This document shows positions 45,440 to 56,700 of a stretch of 64,000 nucleotides of DNA, piece after piece (position 1 is the first letter of the stretch; each line of letters begins with the position of its first letter). The translations under genes were made by a program, and so were the position numbers. The notes under the pieces are model-generated. The model searched no databases. It worked only from the letters and a program-made list of their open reading frames with translations, and was not told the origin of the DNA. The DNA is from Anoplolepis gracilipes (Eukaryota; Arthropoda; Insecta; Hymenoptera; Formicidae): contig NW_027328669.1 of NCBI RefSeq assembly GCF_047496725.1, forward strand, positions 1,638,501-1,702,500, read 5' to 3'.

Positions 45440-47950
45440 CTTCTTCTTTTTCTTCTCAGCCCGTGTTCATCCACTCTTGAATGTAGACCTCTTCCAAACC
45501 CTTCCATGTCTCTCTATTTGCTGCCGTTTGGATCCAATTTTTACCCGCGGTATTTTGGATATCATCTCTCCATCGTTTCTGGGATCTTCCAACGCTCCTC
45601 TTGGACTCTCTCGTGCGCCAAACTAAAAGTCTTTTTGTCCACCTCTCTGGATCCTGTCTTGCTATATGGCCAGCCCATCGCCACTTTAGTTGCGCTACGA
45701 TCTTCAACACATCCGTCACTTTGGTTTTTTCCCGTATCTCCTCATTACGAAATCGGTCCCTCAACGACACTCCAAGCATAGCCCTCTCCATTGCTCGCTG
45801 AGCGATCCGAAGTGAATCAGCAGATTTGTGAGTAATCGATATTGTCTCCAATCCGTAAGTGAGCACCGGCAGCACATTCGTATACTTTCCTTTTTAGATT
45901 TATAAGGAATTCTCTTGATTTGAGAACAAATTCCAGCTTACCAAACGCCGCCCAAGAAAGACCGATCCTTCTTGAAATTTCGGAAGTCTGGTTCTCTTTA
46001 CCTAATTGAATTTTATGGCCAAGATAGATGTATTCAGGAACGTTTTCTATGAGCTGATTATTGACTGTTACCCGGACATTTTACCCCGTTTAGTTTTTGT
46101 CAAGTTCATTTCAAGTCCGATTTGCATTGATGCTTCATGGAGTTCTTGAAGCATGATCTTAAGTTCCTCTGCTGTATTGTTAATGATAACAATATCGTCT
46201 GCAAATCGTAAGTGATTCAGGCGCACTTTATCAACATTGACCCCGTAAACTCGCCAGTCCAAGTTTTTGAAGATATCCTCCAAGGCCATGGTAAACAACC
46301 TCGGTGATTGTGTCCTCCTGGCGTACTCCCCTTTTTATCGGAATGTTATCAGTATTCAAATCCTCGTCTATTGTTACTACGATGGAAACATTATCGTAGA
46401 TCTGTTTGATAAGATTTGAGTACCTGGAGTCAACTCTCGCACTATCCAGGGCTTTCAGAATTGCCCAGGTTTCGACGGAGTCAAAAGCCTTCCGGTAGTC
46501 TACAAAGGCCAAATGTAAAGGTATATTATACTCAGTGCTCTTTTCAATAAGCGTCTGTAGGTGGTCGCCAGTATTGTATCCTTTCCGAAATCCCGCTTGT
46601 TCAATTGGTTGGTAAGAGTCTATTTTGTAAGTCAATCGGTTTGTTATTATCTTCGTTAGGTTAGGTTAAAAGCTTAATAGATGTGATAATAGGCTGATAG
46701 GACGATAATTCTCGATGTTATTCCTATCTCCTTTCTTGTATAGTAGAATGACTTCAGCTTTATGCCATTTGCTTGGGATTTTTTCTTCCACTAGACATTT
46801 ATTTAGAATTCGCACACTTTCGAGTAGAACTTCCCCTACCTTTTAATCATTTCGCTGGTAATTCGATCGTCGTCTGGGCTTTTTCGATTTTTCATCTGGT
46901 TTAGTGCGGCCTTTAGTTCGTTATTATCTGTTTCGGGAACTTTCTCCGATCCCACATTCCGGATCTCCAATCTCAAATATTGATTGACCTGTGCTTTAGA
47001 ACTGTATAGATCTTCGTAGAAATTTTGAACAATATCGATTATTTCCCTCCGGTTCTCTACCATTACGCCATCTTTTTTTTTTTTTTTTTATTTTAGTCAC
47101 CCTTGAGTGTCCGTTCGATAGTTTGGACCTCAGAACCTTCATACTTTTGTTATCTTCGATTATATTTTTTATTAGTGTTGTTTTATGATTTCTTAAATCT
47201 TTCCGGATATTTTTGTTAATATCTTTATTTAGTTCTCTATATTGCTAATTTTCTCGATCCATTTGTCTTCTAAGCTTAGATCTTTTGTATGTGACTCTAT
47301 CTTGCTGTGTGTTTCCTTTTGATTTGTGCATATGTTCTTTGTTGCGACTTGCAGGCTACTCGAGATATTTTCCAAGATTTCATCCACTCCCAGTTGTATA
47401 AGTTTGTCTGGATCGCCTAATTTAGTATTGAGCTTGCGTTGGAACGCGTCTCTGTGTTTACTTAACACTTCTACTGTAAGGTATTTTTGTTGCGGTATTA
47501 ATTTGTTTCTCTCGAGTCTTATGTTTATTTTAATGGTTGCTCGAACTATTTGGTGATCGCTATTAGTATCGAATCGGTTCAAAACGGCGACATCTTGACA
47601 GATATCCTTCCTGTTTGTTAAGATATAGTCTATTTCGTTTTTAGCGGTACCGTTCGGACTTTTCCAGGTCCACCTTCTTTGCAAGGGTTTTGAAAAAAGG
47701 AATTCATGCAGAATAGGTTTTCACTTCTACAGTAGTTTATTAGCATGTCTCCTCTCTCATTTCTCTGTCCAAGTCCGAATTTACTAATATTTGGGATGTC
47801 TTCGTTTAGGTCTTGACCGATTTTGGCATTAAAATCTTCCATAATTATAAGAAAATTTGCGCTCTCATTATTTTTTGTCGTAGTTATATCTTCGTATAGT
47901 ACAACAGGTACAACCTTTGAAGAAGTCCTCCAGGGCGTGGCTTGTTTGAC
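45440..47950 (-). mobile_element. RTE-type LINE, 5' truncated
   Basis: The minus-strand gene ends at TGA followed by GAAGAAAAAGAAGAAGAA (45440-45462), the short-repeat tail typical of RTE elements. The 5' side breaks off in the endonuclease domain near 47950, where unrelated GC-rich sequence begins. Truncation at the 5' end is usual for LINEs. Confidence 0.72.
45459..47930 (-). pseudogene. RTE endonuclease / reverse transcriptase, broken
   Basis: Minus-strand order: IIMEDFNAKIG (about 47840), IDYILTNRKD and NSDHQIVRATI (about 47640-47545), the apurinic-type endonuclease. Then NRKSPDDDRITSEMI (about 46890), GFRKGYNTGDHLQTL (about 46590), the RT block FVDYRKAFDSVE (about 46510), IKRGVRQEDT (about 46335), catalytic RFADDIVI (about 46205) and the tail WRWAGHIAR...KRWRDDI (about 45680). 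It nicks target DNA and reverse-transcribes its RNA there (family knowledge). The frame breaks near 47650, 47215, 46660, 46300 and 45880, and a poly-T run (47074-47092) interrupts it. Confidence 0.75.
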
Positions 47951-48407
47951 AAGCGAACGACCGGAGGAAAACAACGCGGGGGCGGGTTCTAAAGGAGACC
48001 GTCCTAAAACTACATTAGATTCAGCGGGGCCATAAGACGCCACATAGTGGGGCGGATTCAGATCTAGGCGGCCAAAAGTCGAAAAAATTAATCTCTAAAA
48101 TGCGTATTGTAAATAGATAAATTAGTTTCTAAAATAGTGAAATTATTTGATTCTAATGTTATTAATAATATTCTAGTATAGTTATAATAATTACACTTTT
48201 ATATGGTGCAATATCGCGAGTATCTTTCAGACGTGTACACACAAAAAAACTTTAATTCCTTATAAATCATGTTTTATTGACTAAAATGAATATTTCTTTA
48301 ATTATTAGTACTATTTTCTTCTATTTTATTCGACATTAAAAGTAATAATGTCATCTTTCAAACTAATGATGTGTTTGTATAAGTAATATGAAGACTAGTC
48401 GAGGGTC
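47951..48407. other. GC-rich junction then AT-rich spacer
   Basis: 47930-48060 is GC-richer than its surroundings and joins the LINE without a visible boundary. It looks like a fragment of another element but is not recognised. The rest is AT-rich. Confidence 0.35.
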
Positions 48408-48415
48408 ATTATATC

Positions 48416-49646
48416 CACAGACATCTATATAATACACTAGACTGCTAACTCCCATTGTTCTCCTTATGTATAAGCGTTACCTATGTACAATTTATGCGCG
48501 AAGTATATGCGCAGAATAAGGATTCCAAATCCTAACCTGTTGAACTTTCAACTATATTCGAAAAATGCCGAAACAATGTGCTACTATTAATTATCCATAT
48601 ATTGGAAATAAAAGCGGAGGCAAGAAAACATTATTCAGGTAAATTATTAAATAAATAAAGTTACAGTTCAAAGAAAAAACTGGATACCAAATGAATCTAG
48701 CTATATTTGAAATGCATTTTAAATCAGAAGACTTCAGTAACACTACTAAAATAAGAAAGCGCCTAAAACCTGATGCTATACCTACTAAGCATTTATATGA
48801 AGATATTACCAGTGCAGATATGTGGAAACAATCCATTTAAAAAATTATCCATATATTTAATTATTGCACACATTAAAATGTTGTTATATGATTGTTCTGT
48901 ATTATATAAAAAAATATATACCTATTTATAATAACAATAAATATATACCTATTTATAATAACAATTAAATAAAAACCACATAAATATATTTATTATAATA
49001 ATTTATTAATATAAAAATATATACATAAGAAATAATATAATGAAATAAACCAAGTATTACACGTCTTAACATGACATATCCCGAATCAGATATAATTCGA
49101 TAGTTTTTCTTCGATGCCCTGCAACACAGAACAATAAAGATTAAATTATTTTATTGCATAAACATAAATGTATTATATTTATAATATATAATATAATAAT
49201 ATTATATTATAATAATATTATAGAACAATATTATATTATAATATTATAACTGTAATACTATATTATTGATGTTATATTTTTATATATTTTAATATTAATT
49301 TTATTTATATATTATTTATATATTCATAAATGTTTCTTATTAATTATAATATATTATACTTATCTTTTATAACTACAATCTGACATGTGTTCTATTTGAC
49401 AAATAACCATTATTTTTGACATATGTCACACGTCAAATTGAAGTTTTCTCTAGTTGCTTTGAGACAACGTTGCCAGATTACCACAGTCATGATGCGCGAA
49501 TACGTAGAGTCGAAATACTCTGCCTGAATGTGCCTTGACACTCGAAAATTCATGTGTTAAGGCATACCTGACGCTGAGTGTACATACTTTTTGGCAACTG
49601 TGAAAAAGGTTAGTTAGCAGTCTAGTATATTATATAGATGTCTGTG
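48416..49646 (+). mobile_element. P-element-like copy: inverted ends, perfect 8-bp target duplication, THAP fragment
   Basis: ATTATATC lies at 48408-48415 and at 49647-49654, a perfect 8-bp direct repeat. The element starts CACAGACATCTATATAATAC and ends with the reverse complement, inverted over about 34 bp with few mismatches. It is 1,231 bp and carries a THAP-domain gene fragment near its left end. An 8-bp duplication plus a THAP domain is the signature of the P superfamily. The catalytic part is absent. Confidence 0.72.
48565..48840 (+). pseudogene. THAP-domain fragment of a P-like transposase
   Basis: Starts MPKQCATINYPYIGNKSGGK with KTLFR, then a break, then FKEKTGYQMNLAIFEMHFKSED and KRLKPDAIPTKH, ending at TAA (48838-48840). 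This is the layout of a THAP zinc finger: N-terminal MPK-C, LF-F region, H.F..DF, and the final LKPDAIPT. The second zinc-binding cysteine is read as Tyr, the conserved Trp region is lost, and an in-frame TAA follows KTLFR. THAP domains give P transposase its DNA binding. Confidence 0.6.
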
Positions 49647-49654
49647 ATTATATC

Positions 49655-50439
49655 AGTATCTGTTTTTTACTGTACAAAAAATGTTCGATCAAGTTAGATG
49701 CTGTGCTTTTTCCTATATGAAGGGTATATATGTAAGATCTTCCATACGTCATAAGAAGCGCTTTTGGAAATATGGTCTTTTTATTATACTCCTACACGCT
49801 ATTCTGTGCGCACAAGCGGGAGGAACTTCATGTTGTCGCTAGCGTCAACAGATGGCGCATAGCAGTCGACACTTATCCAAAGTTAAAATTACTTTTAAAA
49901 TGATATAAAAGACAGAGTAAAATTAATGGTTAAAAAAAGTCTCGCAAATCTCGATATTGATTGTATTTTCTCTTTCTTTTAGCTTATCAGATTCTCTTTC
50001 ACTTTTAATTTTTCTTGTCAATATATAATATTTATTCTCCATAATTTTACTTTTTTGCGATTTGTTTTATGTATTCTCAAATGCGATCACTATAAGTGTA
50101 CTTATCTAATTACAGTTCTTAGTTTTCTTCTTTTATTTCTTTTATTAATTTGTACACTTCACTTTATATTAAATATAAAAAATGATAAGTTTACAACGAT
50201 TACAGCTATTCTAGGCGATACAGGAAGTTCCACAACAAAATCAAACAGATTATCTGTTACAATTTCTTTTACAGAAATTAAATTTAACAAACTGCCCTTC
50301 AAAAGCACAGCAAGATTTAAAGTATTCTGTAAGAGTATTTATATGTATTATATCAAAAATGAGAGTAAAAATCCGCAAAGATTCTGATACATTTATAACA
50401 AAATCAAGATCCTAATTAGGAAAAGAATTCAAAATTCCA
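49655..50439. other. Spacer; start of the next relic not found
   Basis: AT-rich with a 110-codon plus-strand frame (50055-50387) that lacks an ATG at its listed start and shows a hydrophobic then Ser/Lys-rich translation. Its last part may belong to the Transib-like relic, but no motif proves it. Confidence 0.3.
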
Positions 50440-52176
50440 AATTCAGTTCTTCATTTATGTTGTAATAATTCAGATAGTAATCGTTCTTCTTTCGTTGGTC
50501 TGATAGTATCTTTTGATAATGCTAGTAATCGTACAAGAAGAAGGAAAGTTGCGAAACTTCTATCATCTTACTGTCTTACAGAAATAGTTTCGGCCACATG
50601 TACGAGTGTTCGTAGACAAGAGAAAAAGAATTTAGCAAATCATATTGCAGAAACCGTTGCAAGTGGACATATACCAAAACTAGTATCTCCTATTATTCAT
50701 AAGTATACAAACGACGAAGCTTTATCCTTTTTTATAGAAGGTAAATTTTCAAAATTCCCATATAAAATGATGCGAATGCAATTTAAAGAAAGAGGCGCTA
50801 ATTTGTATCTCATCAAATCCTTGAAGCAAAAAAACGCTGTTATCCCGAAAATATGAACATAAGGGATAACTCTGTGGAAGTTCCTCTTCAATCATTGCTC
50901 GACCACACTACTACTCGTATTCTAGAAATTTCGCAGTCTTCATGAATATAGATAAATCTCTGTTACAAAATGTATAGTTGATTGCGAAATGAGGATTTGA
51001 TGGTACTTCTGAGCAATCACAATATAAACAAAGAGCTGAATTTAATGATGCTAGTCTTTTCATTACATGGTTAGTACCTTTACAATTACAAATTGCGTCT
51101 CAGAAAGGACATCCGATAATTTTATGAAGAAATCCTCGACCGTCATCTGTGAGATTTTGTAGACCTGTACACTTTCAATTTCAAAAAGAAACGAAAGAAA
51201 TAATAAAATGTGAAAAGGAATATATTGAGACACAAATATTTTAATTAACTCCGTTAACGATAATCCTGTTAAAATGACAGTAAAATATAGCCTCACGCTT
51301 ACTATGGCTGATGGAAAAGTATGGAATGCTCATAGATAATTCAAGTCAGGTTTGTTACATATGTAAAGCCACGCCAAAAAATATGAATAAGTTAAATTGG
51401 TTACAATCGATAAATCTGGTTACAATCGATCTCTTGATAAAACTACTTTGGAATTTGATATATCTTGACTTTATTGTTGGATTAAATGTTTTAAGTGTTT
51501 GTTGCATATTTCGTATAAGGTAGATGTAAAAAAGTGGCGAGTTATTAGCAAGATTGATAAAGAAAAAGTAAAAGAAATTATTCAATCAAAATTCAGGACA
51601 CAAATGGGATTAATTGTAGATATTCCGAAGCAAGGAAGTGAAACAACAAATGACGGAGATACCGCTCGCCAATTTTTTGAAAATCCTAGATTAGTTAGTA
51701 TGATCACTGACATCAATGAAAATGTGATTCGAAGATTCGGCATCATTTTAAGAACCATTTCTTGCAGTTTTTCCATAAATACGGAAAAATTCAGTATTTA
51801 TTGTCATGAAACAGCCAAACTCTATGTTCAATTTTATAACTGGTATCCCATGCCAGCATCCGTGCATAAATTACTTGTACGTGCTATCATTGTTTCTACA
51901 GCCATTTTACCCATTGGTCTTCTGTCTGAAGATGCTCAAGAAGCAAGAAATAAGGACTGTAAATATATAAGAAAGCATAACACTAGAAAATGCTCAAGAG
52001 TCGCCATAAATGAAGATTTATTTAGCAGACTCCTTGTTTCATCTGATCTGCTTATCACATCACTTAGACGTGAATCACCAAGAAAAACCGGTACTATTCC
52101 TTGTGAAGTTATAGATCTTCTTTTGCAATCGGAATTCTATGGTCCTAATTCTAACTCATCATCAGAATCAGAGTAA
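50440..52176 (+). pseudogene. Transib-like (RAG1-core-related) transposase relic
   Basis: Plus-strand pieces in order: FDNASNRTRRRKVAKLLSSY (about 50512), SFFIEGKFSKFPYKMMRMQF (about 50725), a CYPENMNIRD block (about 50850) and VPLQSLLDHTTTRILE (about 50880), NPRPSSVRFCRPVHFQFQ (about 51130), CYICKATPKNMNKL (about 51354), then an open C-terminal part to 52174. That part holds TNDGDTARQFF, YNWYPMPASVHKLLV, LLSEDAQEARNKDCKYIRKH and LLVSSDLLITSLR. The order CxxC, GNxAR-like, HK, SE..EA.NK..R..R, S.D matches the Transib/RAG1 catalytic core. The SE of LLSEDAQEARN would be the catalytic Glu. The upstream half is broken at several places. The superfamily call rests on motif recall. A 5-bp duplication and CAC-type ends were sought but not found. 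Confidence 0.6.
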
Positions 52177-52279
52177 AAATAGCTCAAAAACAATTTTGAC
52201 ATTATTTGTTTCTAAAACTTTTACTTAGTTGTTCTTTTTATTTCTTACTTAGAAATAGGAAATAAATATTATACTAAAT

Positions 52280-52938
52280 ATATAAATAAATAAAAGGGGG
52301 TGGAAAAGATGGTGGACGGAGTGGATGGGTGAAATGTGTACTCGGAAAATCATGTAAGTTTTTGAGAGGACAGGAAAGTTTGTGAGGGAAAGGAAGGGCT
52401 GGGGAGAAAGTGAGAGGTTAGTGCTGCACGGAAAAGTGGAGTGGAGGAGAAGGACAAATGTGGGGGAGAAATATACGAACTGGAAATGTGAAGGGTCAGA
52501 ACAGGAGCGATGACGTGCAGAATCGGAGAAGCGAAGAAAGGAGAGACAGAGTAGAGCAAGGAGCAAGGAGGAAAAAGGAAGAACGGGAAACTGGAAGAGA
52601 AAGTCAAGAGAGGTTACAGAAGAGAGGAGATATAAGAAAAGAGGACGGGAAAGAGGGAAGAAGGTCAAGAAGGATAAAGGATGGCAAGGGGGGAGAAGAG
52701 AGCGGTGTGAGAGAACAGCGTGACGGAGCAGGAAAGAGTAAAGAGTATCGAGAACGAAGGACAGATGGCAGCGAAGAAGAAGGGAGGGAAGAGCGAAAAA
52801 AGCAAGAAAGGAGAAGAACGCAGGGAAATGGAGAGAAGAGAGAGAGCGGAGAGAGAGGAAGAGGAGAGAAGAAAGAAGAGAGAGAGGAATGTGATATGGA
52901 GAGGAATAGAGAGGGCGGGTCAGGAGGAGAGGAGGCAT
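52280..52938 (+). repeat. Purine-rich (GGA/GAA) low-complexity tract
   Basis: About 650 bp almost entirely of A and G on the plus strand, giving long Arg/Glu/Lys-rich frames on plus and Phe/Ser/Leu-rich frames on minus. Its start follows ATAAATAAATAAAA, perhaps an old poly-A tail. It runs straight into the R1 LINE and could be the remnant of its upstream ORF, but composition alone explains the open frames. Confidence 0.5.
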
Positions 52939-52939
52939 A

Positions 52940-54045
52940 ATGTGGAAGGCCCAGATAACAGTGGACAACATCCCCGTCCAGCTGAGTAACAGTCTCAAAT
53001 ACTTGGGACTATAGCTGGACGTAAAGTGGAGCTTTTGCGACCACTTCGGTCGACTGGCCGAGAAGATCGATGGGGTAACGGCGGCACTGTGCCGCTTAAT
53101 GTCCAACTTAGGAGAGCCTGACGATCGAGTGCGCAAGCTGCATGCAGGCACCGTAAACTTAATGGCTTTATTCGGGGCCCTGGTATGAGTGGACGAGGCG
53201 ATGGCCACGAAGCGCATCCGTGACATATTGCGCCGGATACAGCGCAAAGTGACCATTCGTCTCGTCCAAGGCTATAGAACGGTGTCTCGTGCAGCGGTCT
53301 CTATACTGGCAGGTCTACCCCCATGGAGCTCCTGGCTGGAGCACATGCCCGTACTTACGCCAGAGTCAAAGAGCTCCAGGGGATGGGAGTAACGATAATC
53401 GCCAGAGTGAGAGGTATCGCAAAGCTCCAAGCCCGGCGACAGATGATGGAGGATTGGGAGGAAGACATAACCTTCATTCCTCCAACAGAATCGGGAAGAA
53501 GGGTTGCCGGGGCCGTGGGACCTGTCGTGGAAGAATGGCCTAATAGATCCCATGGCAAAAAGTTGTCATTCCACTTAACTCAGGTGCTCGCCGGACACGG
53601 ATGTTTCGGCGAATATCTGAGGAAAATCGGGAAAGAGCACACGGCAGTATGCCACTATTGCGAAGAAGAGAGCGACACGGCGCAGCACATGCTGGAACAT
53701 TGCCCAGCGTGGACAAATGAGCGCCGTGTCCTCACTAGCATAATTGGGGAGAACCTGTCGCTCCCGACCGTTGTTACCCACATGGTCGAGAGCGACGAGG
53801 CCTGGGATGCAATCACCTCCTTCTGCAAGTCAGTGATGACACAGGAGGTGGCTGAGAGAGAAAGAGAGAGGCTGCCGCTACCGCGTTGGGCAGCGACAGC
53901 GATGGTAGCAACGATGAGGCAGACGGCGGCGGGGGTAGAAGATGCGGAAGAATCCGCCGAAGACCTCGCCGCCGTCACTAGAGGAAGTAGCCCTCCCAAA
54001 CAAATCTTGGGGCAAGGGCACAAGGACGGGGGTTCGAACGGGTGA
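52940..54045 (+). pseudogene. R1-type LINE ORF2 C-terminal part
   Basis: KYLGL followed by a stop, LDVKWSFCDHF, then RLMSNLGEPDDRVRKLHAG and ILRRIQRKVTIRLVQGYRTV, AAVSILAGLPPW are the conserved post-RT region of R1 elements. The frame changes at about 53325 (one base lost in a CCATGG-AGCTC stretch) and continues for 240 codons to 54045, including the terminal zinc motif CHYCEEESDTAQHMLEHCPAW. Two tryptophan or related codons became stops, for example TGA near 53188. The coding GC content is much higher than in the surroundings, as usual for R1. Confidence 0.78.
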
Positions 54046-54430
54046 CTCGAGCCCTCGTCTTCCCCCGGGGGAAATATTTCTTTCCCCCCCCCTTGAGGGG
54101 GTGACGTGGGGTTTGGCCCCTTTGCGCCACGATTAAACAACGAGAAGGCCTCTTCTGCCACACAAAGGAGAGGAAATGGGGCCATATCCGAACACATAAG
54201 CCGGACATTAGCCCCACGGGCAGAATAAGGCAAGGGGCCCTCCGGAAGTAATGTAATTGCTCGTTCCCGGACGTCCCTGAATAAGCCCGGGCCAGACCAC
54301 CGCAGGGGTTTTAGTAGGTCGGGGGCACAAACACCTTCTTAGCGCCCCTAAAACCTACATAACCCAATGTCTCATCCCCGCGGGCATTGGGTATCTCCTT
54401 GGAGATTTTCCCTGCGTGAACAAAAAAAAG
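52940..54430 (+). mobile_element. R1-clade LINE, 5' truncated, with 3' UTR and poly-A
   Basis: Carries only the C-terminal part of the R1-type RT protein, then a GC-rich 3' UTR (54046-54420) ending GCGTGAAC followed by a run of eight A. R1-clade LINEs include rDNA-specific and other target-specific elements. The flanks here show no rDNA. Confidence 0.72.
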
Positions 54431-55139
54431 ATTGACCCTCGTCTTACAAGAGAACGGTCGAAAGTGTCCTTCACCGATTTTGGATATGTTATAGAGCATA
54501 AAAAAATATTAGACCCATATTTTTTTAGCGGCATATCTCAACGTTTAGGGGTTGAAACAACCCTTCAAAGAATAACGAATTTTTCGTTTTTAGCGAATAT
54601 TTTCGAAAATATAAGAAATATGAAAAAATGTTTTATACAAAAGTTTTATAGTATTTTAGATACTCTTTACAATAGTGTCATTATATTTTTTAAAAATGTC
54701 AAATTATTTAATAATTTAATTTTTTTTAATAATTTAAAATTTTTAAAATTTTGCAAAATAAGAGATGGGGGTGGTAAATTATTACAAAATTTACATTATA
54801 TAATAATATATGAATTCCACGAATCAATTTTGAGAAAACAAAATAACTTCGTGCTGTAGGCGCTGCGCTATAAATTGTTGCGTTCTTTCTTTAGTTGTGA
54901 CACATTCAATAACTGCCTCTTGTGCATATATTTGTCTTGTGCATATATTAGAATTAAAATTGTTACCAACGTAGTTTCATATGAATAAGAATTTTTTATT
55001 AGGCAGAAGTAAAAGAATACCAACATTTATTGTATAGATAAGGAAAACTGCCGAAAACCTTATCAGTAATCTGAAAACATATATTTTTTTAAAAAATCAA
55101 TACAGAATTAGTTCATAAATGTATATGCCTTACATTTAT
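54431..55139. other. AT-rich spacer, nothing recognised
   Basis: The 147-codon plus frame beginning at 54416 starts inside the R1 tail and is Phe/Asn/Lys-rich. It shows no domain and is probably a chance frame. Confidence 0.4.
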
Positions 55140-56700
55140 GGCACATATTAATTACAAAAATAGAAAAAATGTGTTATACAAAGCGATTTTCTACACCAAG
55201 AATAATAAGTTATTATTGCTGTTTCGCCACAAATATCGCATTTTACTTTAGAATTCTTTTTAAAACAAAATTCTACTGGTGTTTCAAACTCTGTCGGTAT
55301 ATTCTGTATGTATCCACTTTGAAACCACGCATATTTAAATAAATTTTGAAACCTAGACGACGAGAATTGATAGTGCGTTAATGATTGTAATTTTAAGATA
55401 TTATTTCTAGTATGAAGATCCAAAACAAGATCTAACAACATAACAGTATCAGAAAAGTATTTAATAAAATTCTTCCACAACCGAAATCCGTATACGTTTA
55501 ATGGCTGTATTTTTTCCGTTGTATCGGTGGGAATAGTTAGGAAAACAATATCTATTGCAGAATCTGGTTTAGTTTCTGAAATTATGTTAGGACAATGTTC
55601 ACTTCATGAATTTAATAATAGTACTGATTGTGGCCCGACATTCGGAAAAAATACTTCCTTTAACCAAATTTTTACATGATTCGATGTTAATTTGCCTGAT
55701 GTTAAAGCCATAACAAAGATATTAGGCACCTTAAATAATATTTCCTGTACTCTTGGACCAAATGTTCCTATAACTTCTTTTAATACTATAAAGAGATGTG
55801 ATAATAATCTGCCATCAACCGAAATAGTCGGTTGAATTGTATAGCTATGCGTGGTTGATGATACAGACTGTACTATAGATTGTACCTTTTTCGGCTAAAA
55901 TACGACTCGAGTGAAATTCTAACTGAAATCCACTTTGATCCGAATTATAAATATTTTCCACTCCATATCGATTAATATAATATTTTACATTTGTAATAAA
56001 TGTATCGCATTTATTTTCCGAGTTTGCTTTTGATAGCACAGATCTTTTTGTTACGAATTTTATTATTCTCCGAGACACATTATTATGTGCTTTTTTGAAT
56101 CTTTTTACCCATGTTTCTGAGGCTTTGAATCCTAGCGCATTTTCTTTTATTTGTGCTTGAAAAGCTCATCGAGCGATGTCAATATTATGAATGATGATTT
56201 TTTTTAAGTGCTCCATTAAAATGATTTAATGTGTATTCAGAAATTTTTTTTTAATTTTTCCAACCTACTATCACCTTCAATGATTTGGTTTTTCCATCGT
56301 CATAGTTATCGTATCGATATAACTTTTTTAAATTTTTGTTTAACTCCTTCAAGCGATCTTGGTTTTCTTTTACCGCTCTTTCAGTATTCCACAGTTTGCC
56401 TCTTATAGTCATTCGATATTGTTGCTTCAATAGAACTACAAATAACTTCTACTGGGAGAAAGATTTTGTCTTCATCTGCTTCTAATAAATCAACTTCTTC
56501 CGCTTCTGGAAGCTCATATTCATCGTAAAAATCTAATGTTTCTTCTTCTTCTAATTGAAGTTTTTCATCTTTTATTTCTCATCTTTTATTTCTGTCAGCA
56601 TACAACATCAATTTTTTCTTTTACTTCTCTTTTCTGCAGAGTTATCGGAGTTTGTTGATAATTCAAAGCAGTGAAAGTTCCAAAAAGTAAAAGCATTACA
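55140..56700 (-). pseudogene. pogo/Tigger-like DDE transposase relic
   Basis: Minus-strand order: MLPFNPYNVMLLLFGTF at about 56700, a degraded middle, then ETWVKRFKKAH (about 56110), ENIYNSDQSGFQLEF (about 55965) with the first catalytic Asp, a THSYTIQPTISVDGRLL-like stretch (about 55840), LLLNS where LLLDSW is expected (about 55610), the IPTDTTEKIQPLNVYGFRLWKNF region (about 55530), the Leu-rich FQNLFKYAWFQSGY (about 55345) and a terminal CDICGE finger-like end (about 55230). The HTH-CENPB part is mostly unreadable, with many stops between 56250 and 56600. The second Asp appears as Asn. Dead. Confidence 0.6.

Noticed and set aside
52458..52940. Arg/Glu-rich plus-strand 'coiled-coil' protein
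   Set aside because: A+G-only sequence yields such translations in all forward frames. No independent evidence of coding.
52249..53256. Long minus-strand Ser/Leu/Phe-rich frame resembling a membrane protein
   Set aside because: It is the antisense of the purine-rich tract. Hydrophobicity follows from pyrimidine-rich codons, and the strand is opposite to the R1 LINE.
53655..54233. 192-codon minus-strand frame
   Set aside because: Shadow of the GC-rich R1 coding region and 3' UTR.
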